In this document: positions 62,090 through 64,000 of the stretch, piece by piece
Position numbering within the stretch: the stretch's first letter is position 1
Layout of the letters: every line of letters begins with the position of its first letter
Origin: Novosphingobium sp. SG919
GTDB lineage: Bacteria; Pseudomonadota; Alphaproteobacteria; Sphingomonadales; Sphingomonadaceae
DNA: 64,000 bases
NCBI RefSeq assembly: GCF_012932495.1
Contig: NZ_JABCNG010000001.1
Location: 1,984,001 to 2,048,000 of the forward strand
Direction: 5' to 3'
Position numbers and translations under genes: made by a program
Notes under the pieces: model-generated
Seen by the model: the letters and a program-made list of their open reading frames with translations, nothing else
What the model was told of the DNA's origin: nothing
The model's database searches: none

Positions 62090-64000
62090 ATGCCAGTTTC
62101 GTATCTGCGCCCGGCCCTGCTGGCCAGCGCACTCCACACGATGATCGTTCCGGCCATGGCGCAACAGGCGCCGCAAGCGCTGCCTTCGGCCGATGCCGAT
62201 GCCGCGCCCACGCAGGACGAACGCGCCATCGTGGTGATCGGCACGCGCAAGCAGGCAGCCGATATCCAGTTCCAGTCGTCCCACCCGATCTCGGTGCTTT
62301 CGGAAGAAGACCTGCGCCACACCGCCGTGCACAACGTGGCCGAAGCGCTGGGCCTGTTGCCGGGCGTCAACGTCGTCAACACCGGCTCCTCGTTCATCGG
62401 CGGCGTCGATGGCGCCTCGCGCGGGGAAGGCATGTATGTGGCCATCCGCGGCCTCAATTCCGAATACAACGTCAACCTGATCAACGGCGTCAACGTCGCC
62501 CAGGGCCAGCCCTATAGCCGCGGCGTACAGCTTACCCTGCTGCCGCCCACGGGCCTCAACACCATCGTGCTCAACAAGGCCTCGCGCGCCGACATGGATG
62601 GCGATGCCATCGGCGGCACCGTGGATTTCCGCACGCCCTCGGCTTTCGACTATTCCGATCGCCTGCACGGCAGCGTGACCGCCTCGGGCCGCCTCGAAAC
62701 CCGCGCCCGCACGTATGGCGACAGCGGCCTGGGCGGCGGCGTAGCGGCAGAACTTTCGTCGCGCTTTGGCCCCGGTCACACCATGGGCATCTACGTCAGC
62801 GGCTATTACGACAAGCGCACGTACACCAACAGCGAGATCCGCGGCGCGCAATCGGCGCACGATGATGGCAGCTGGGGCTATCTCAATGCGTCCAACAGCT
62901 CGGGCACCAGCTATCCCGGCCTCGATCCCGAACGCAATGCCGCGCTCACCGGCTTTGACGCGGGCGTGTCCAGCGGCAAGACGCGCCGGTTTGGCGGCAA
63001 TGCCTCGCTCGACTGGCGCCCCGACGATACCACGCGCGTCTATCTGCGCGGCACCTATGCCAAGGCGCTGACCGAGCAGGATTCCACCCTGGCGCAGTAC
63101 AACGGTGGCACCAAGGCCTGGGTGCTTTCGCCCGGCACCGATCGCTATGTCCTCACCGTGCCTTCGGTCTCGGTGCGCAACTACTTCGAAACCAACCCGG
63201 AGACCGCAATCCTCGCCACCGCCGCCTTTGGCGGGGAAAAGCAGCTTGGCGCCTGGAAGATCGCGCCCGAAGTGTTCTACAGCGAAGGGCACAACAACCG
63301 CCCCAACCATATCGAGGCCTCGGCCCGCATCAACCAGTCCGACAAGTATACCAGCGGCTCCAAGATTCCGCTGGGCGGACAATCGGTTGGCTATAGCGAC
63401 AACTACCCCGTCGCGCTCTATAACCAGGCCATCTTCGACGCGTTCGACAATTCCGCCAGCGTCCTGCCCGCGCGCCGCGCCGGCCAGCTCACCGAACAGT
63501 TCAGCGGCCAGCGCAAATGGGGCGGCCGTATCGACGTGAGCCGCGAATTTGCCGATGACAGCCTGCTGCACAGCATCGCCTTCGGTGCCAAGCTGCAAAG
63601 CAGCAAGCGCAACGTGACCAGCCGCGACTGGACGACCGACTACGTGGCCAACTACCTGGGCCACAGCACGACCTGGGCGCAACTGGGCCTGACCAACGGC
63701 ACTTATGCCCACACTTATCCGGGCCTTTATGACTGGTCGCTGCCGCGCTTCAACAAGGCCGCGTTGTTCAACTTGTTCTACAAGTACCAGTTCGCCAACG
63801 AAGCCGATGGATCAAGCTACAACAGCTTCGACACGTGCGGTTCGCTCTATGTGAACAACTACAATTGCGGCACGCTGTCGGGCCGCGAAACGGTGGCGGC
63901 GGGCTATGCCACGGCCACGCTCAAGGCTGGCAACCTGGAAGTGATCCCCGGCCTGCGCTTCGAACACACCACGATCAACAACACCTACTGGGTCATGGCC
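62090..64000 (+). CDS. TonB-dependent receptor, N-terminal part, cut by window end
   Basis: The frame is open for 637 codons to the window edge without a stop. It has a signal peptide (LRPALLASALHTMIVPAMAQQ), a TonB-box-like start (ERAIVVIGTRKQAADIQFQSS), a plug (HNVAEALGLLPGVNVVNTG, MYVAIRGLNSEYNVNLINGVNVAQG, GLNTIVLNKASRADMDGDAIGGTVDFRTPSAF) and the first strands of the barrel. The RADMDGDAIGGTV motif is that of large sphingomonad/Caulobacter carbohydrate-type receptors. It has no STN domain. AAGGGGG precedes ATG 62090. It diverges from the ECF sigma operon and is a likely target of it. Confidence 0.92.
   Translation, partial: MPVSYLRPALLASALHTMIVPAMAQQAPQALPSADADAAPTQDERAIVVIGTRKQAADIQFQSSHPISVLSEEDLRHTAVHNVAEALGLLPGVNVVNTGSSFIGGVDGASRGEGMYVAIRGLNSEYNVNLINGVNVAQGQPYSRGVQLTLLPPTGLNTIVLNKASRADMDGDAIGGTVDFRTPSAFDYSDRLHGSVTASGRLETRARTYGDSGLGGGVAAELSSRFGPGHTMGIYVSGYYDKRTYTNSEIRGAQSAHDDGSWGYLNASNSSGTSYPGLDPERNAALTGFDAGVSSGKTRRFGGNASLDWRPDDTTRVYLRGTYAKALTEQDSTLAQYNGGTKAWVLSPGTDRYVLTVPSVSVRNYFETNPETAILATAAFGGEKQLGAWKIAPEVFYSEGHNNRPNHIEASARINQSDKYTSGSKIPLGGQSVGYSDNYPVALYNQAIFDAFDNSASVLPARRAGQLTEQFSGQRKWGGRIDVSREFADDSLLHSIAFGAKLQSSKRNVTSRDWTTDYVANYLGHSTTWAQLGLTNGTYAHTYPGLYDWSLPRFNKAALFNLFYKYQFANEADGSSYNSFDTCGSLYVNNYNCGTLSGRETVAAGYATATLKAGNLEVIPGLRFEHTTINNTYWVMA

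Noticed and set aside
61730..63712. 660-residue minus-strand open frame opposite the last TBDT
   Set aside because: The plus strand has a signal peptide, plug domain and barrel in one open frame to the window end; the antisense frame has none of these.

Overview
The window reads as a chromosomal segment of a high-GC alphaproteobacterium, most likely a sphingomonad (Novosphingobium/Sphingobium-like). The reasons are four large TonB-dependent receptors (TBDTs), a receptor-linked flavin-dependent tryptophan-halogenase homologue, an ECF sigma/FecR/TBDT surface-signalling trio, many short-chain dehydrogenases (SDRs), a P450, and abundant ATGA stop/start overlaps. No rRNA, tRNA, CRISPR array, transposase or phage gene was recognised. 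The genus is inferred from gene content only.

Region 1 (1-15.9 kb) is mixed accessory and stress content: a VOC dioxygenase-like protein, a TetR regulator, a decayed RmlD-type gene, a Crp/Fnr regulator, an HPII-type catalase (katE), a thioredoxin-reductase-like flavoprotein, a hemerythrin-like protein, a folD remnant, a YafY/WYL regulator divergent from a GST across a perfect palindrome, a GlxA-like regulator divergent from two SDRs, bdcA divergent from a LysR gene, and a P450 divergent from another LysR gene.

Region 2 (15.9-31.8 kb) is a coherent locus for fucosylated galactosides. It has a TBDT for uptake, exported GH29 alpha-L-fucosidase and GH35 and GH42 beta-galactosidases, a deoxy-sugar mutarotase, a FucP-type symporter, an aldo-keto reductase, a fuconolactonase-type amidohydrolase with an in-frame amber codon, a zinc dehydrogenase, a halogenase homologue and an IclR regulator. 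Related AT-rich TGCATTT elements sit upstream of its main transcription units.

Region 3 (31.8-40.0 kb) has a LysR/SDR divergent pair; a HisD-family (HpsN-like) dehydrogenase plus SDR, divergent from a LacI-type regulator with two near-identical palindromic operators; and an Lrp regulator divergent from a homodimeric 2-oxo-acid dehydrogenase E1 (MdeB-like).

Region 4 (40.2-52.1 kb) is the best candidate for an undescribed pathway. It runs TBDT, FAD oxidoreductase, AAHS-type transporter, IlvD/Edd dehydratase, MarR regulator, the two aconitase-X subunits, and an exported carboxylesterase. A TAGCTTGCTA-like element and an identical 14-nt leader occur in front of both the TBDT and the aconitase-X genes. 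The substrate cannot be named from sequence.

Region 5 (52.1-64 kb) has a TBDT, a translationally coupled MFS/ArsB-type pair, and an ECF sigma, FecR and STN-domain TBDT operon facing a further TBDT that runs off the window end.
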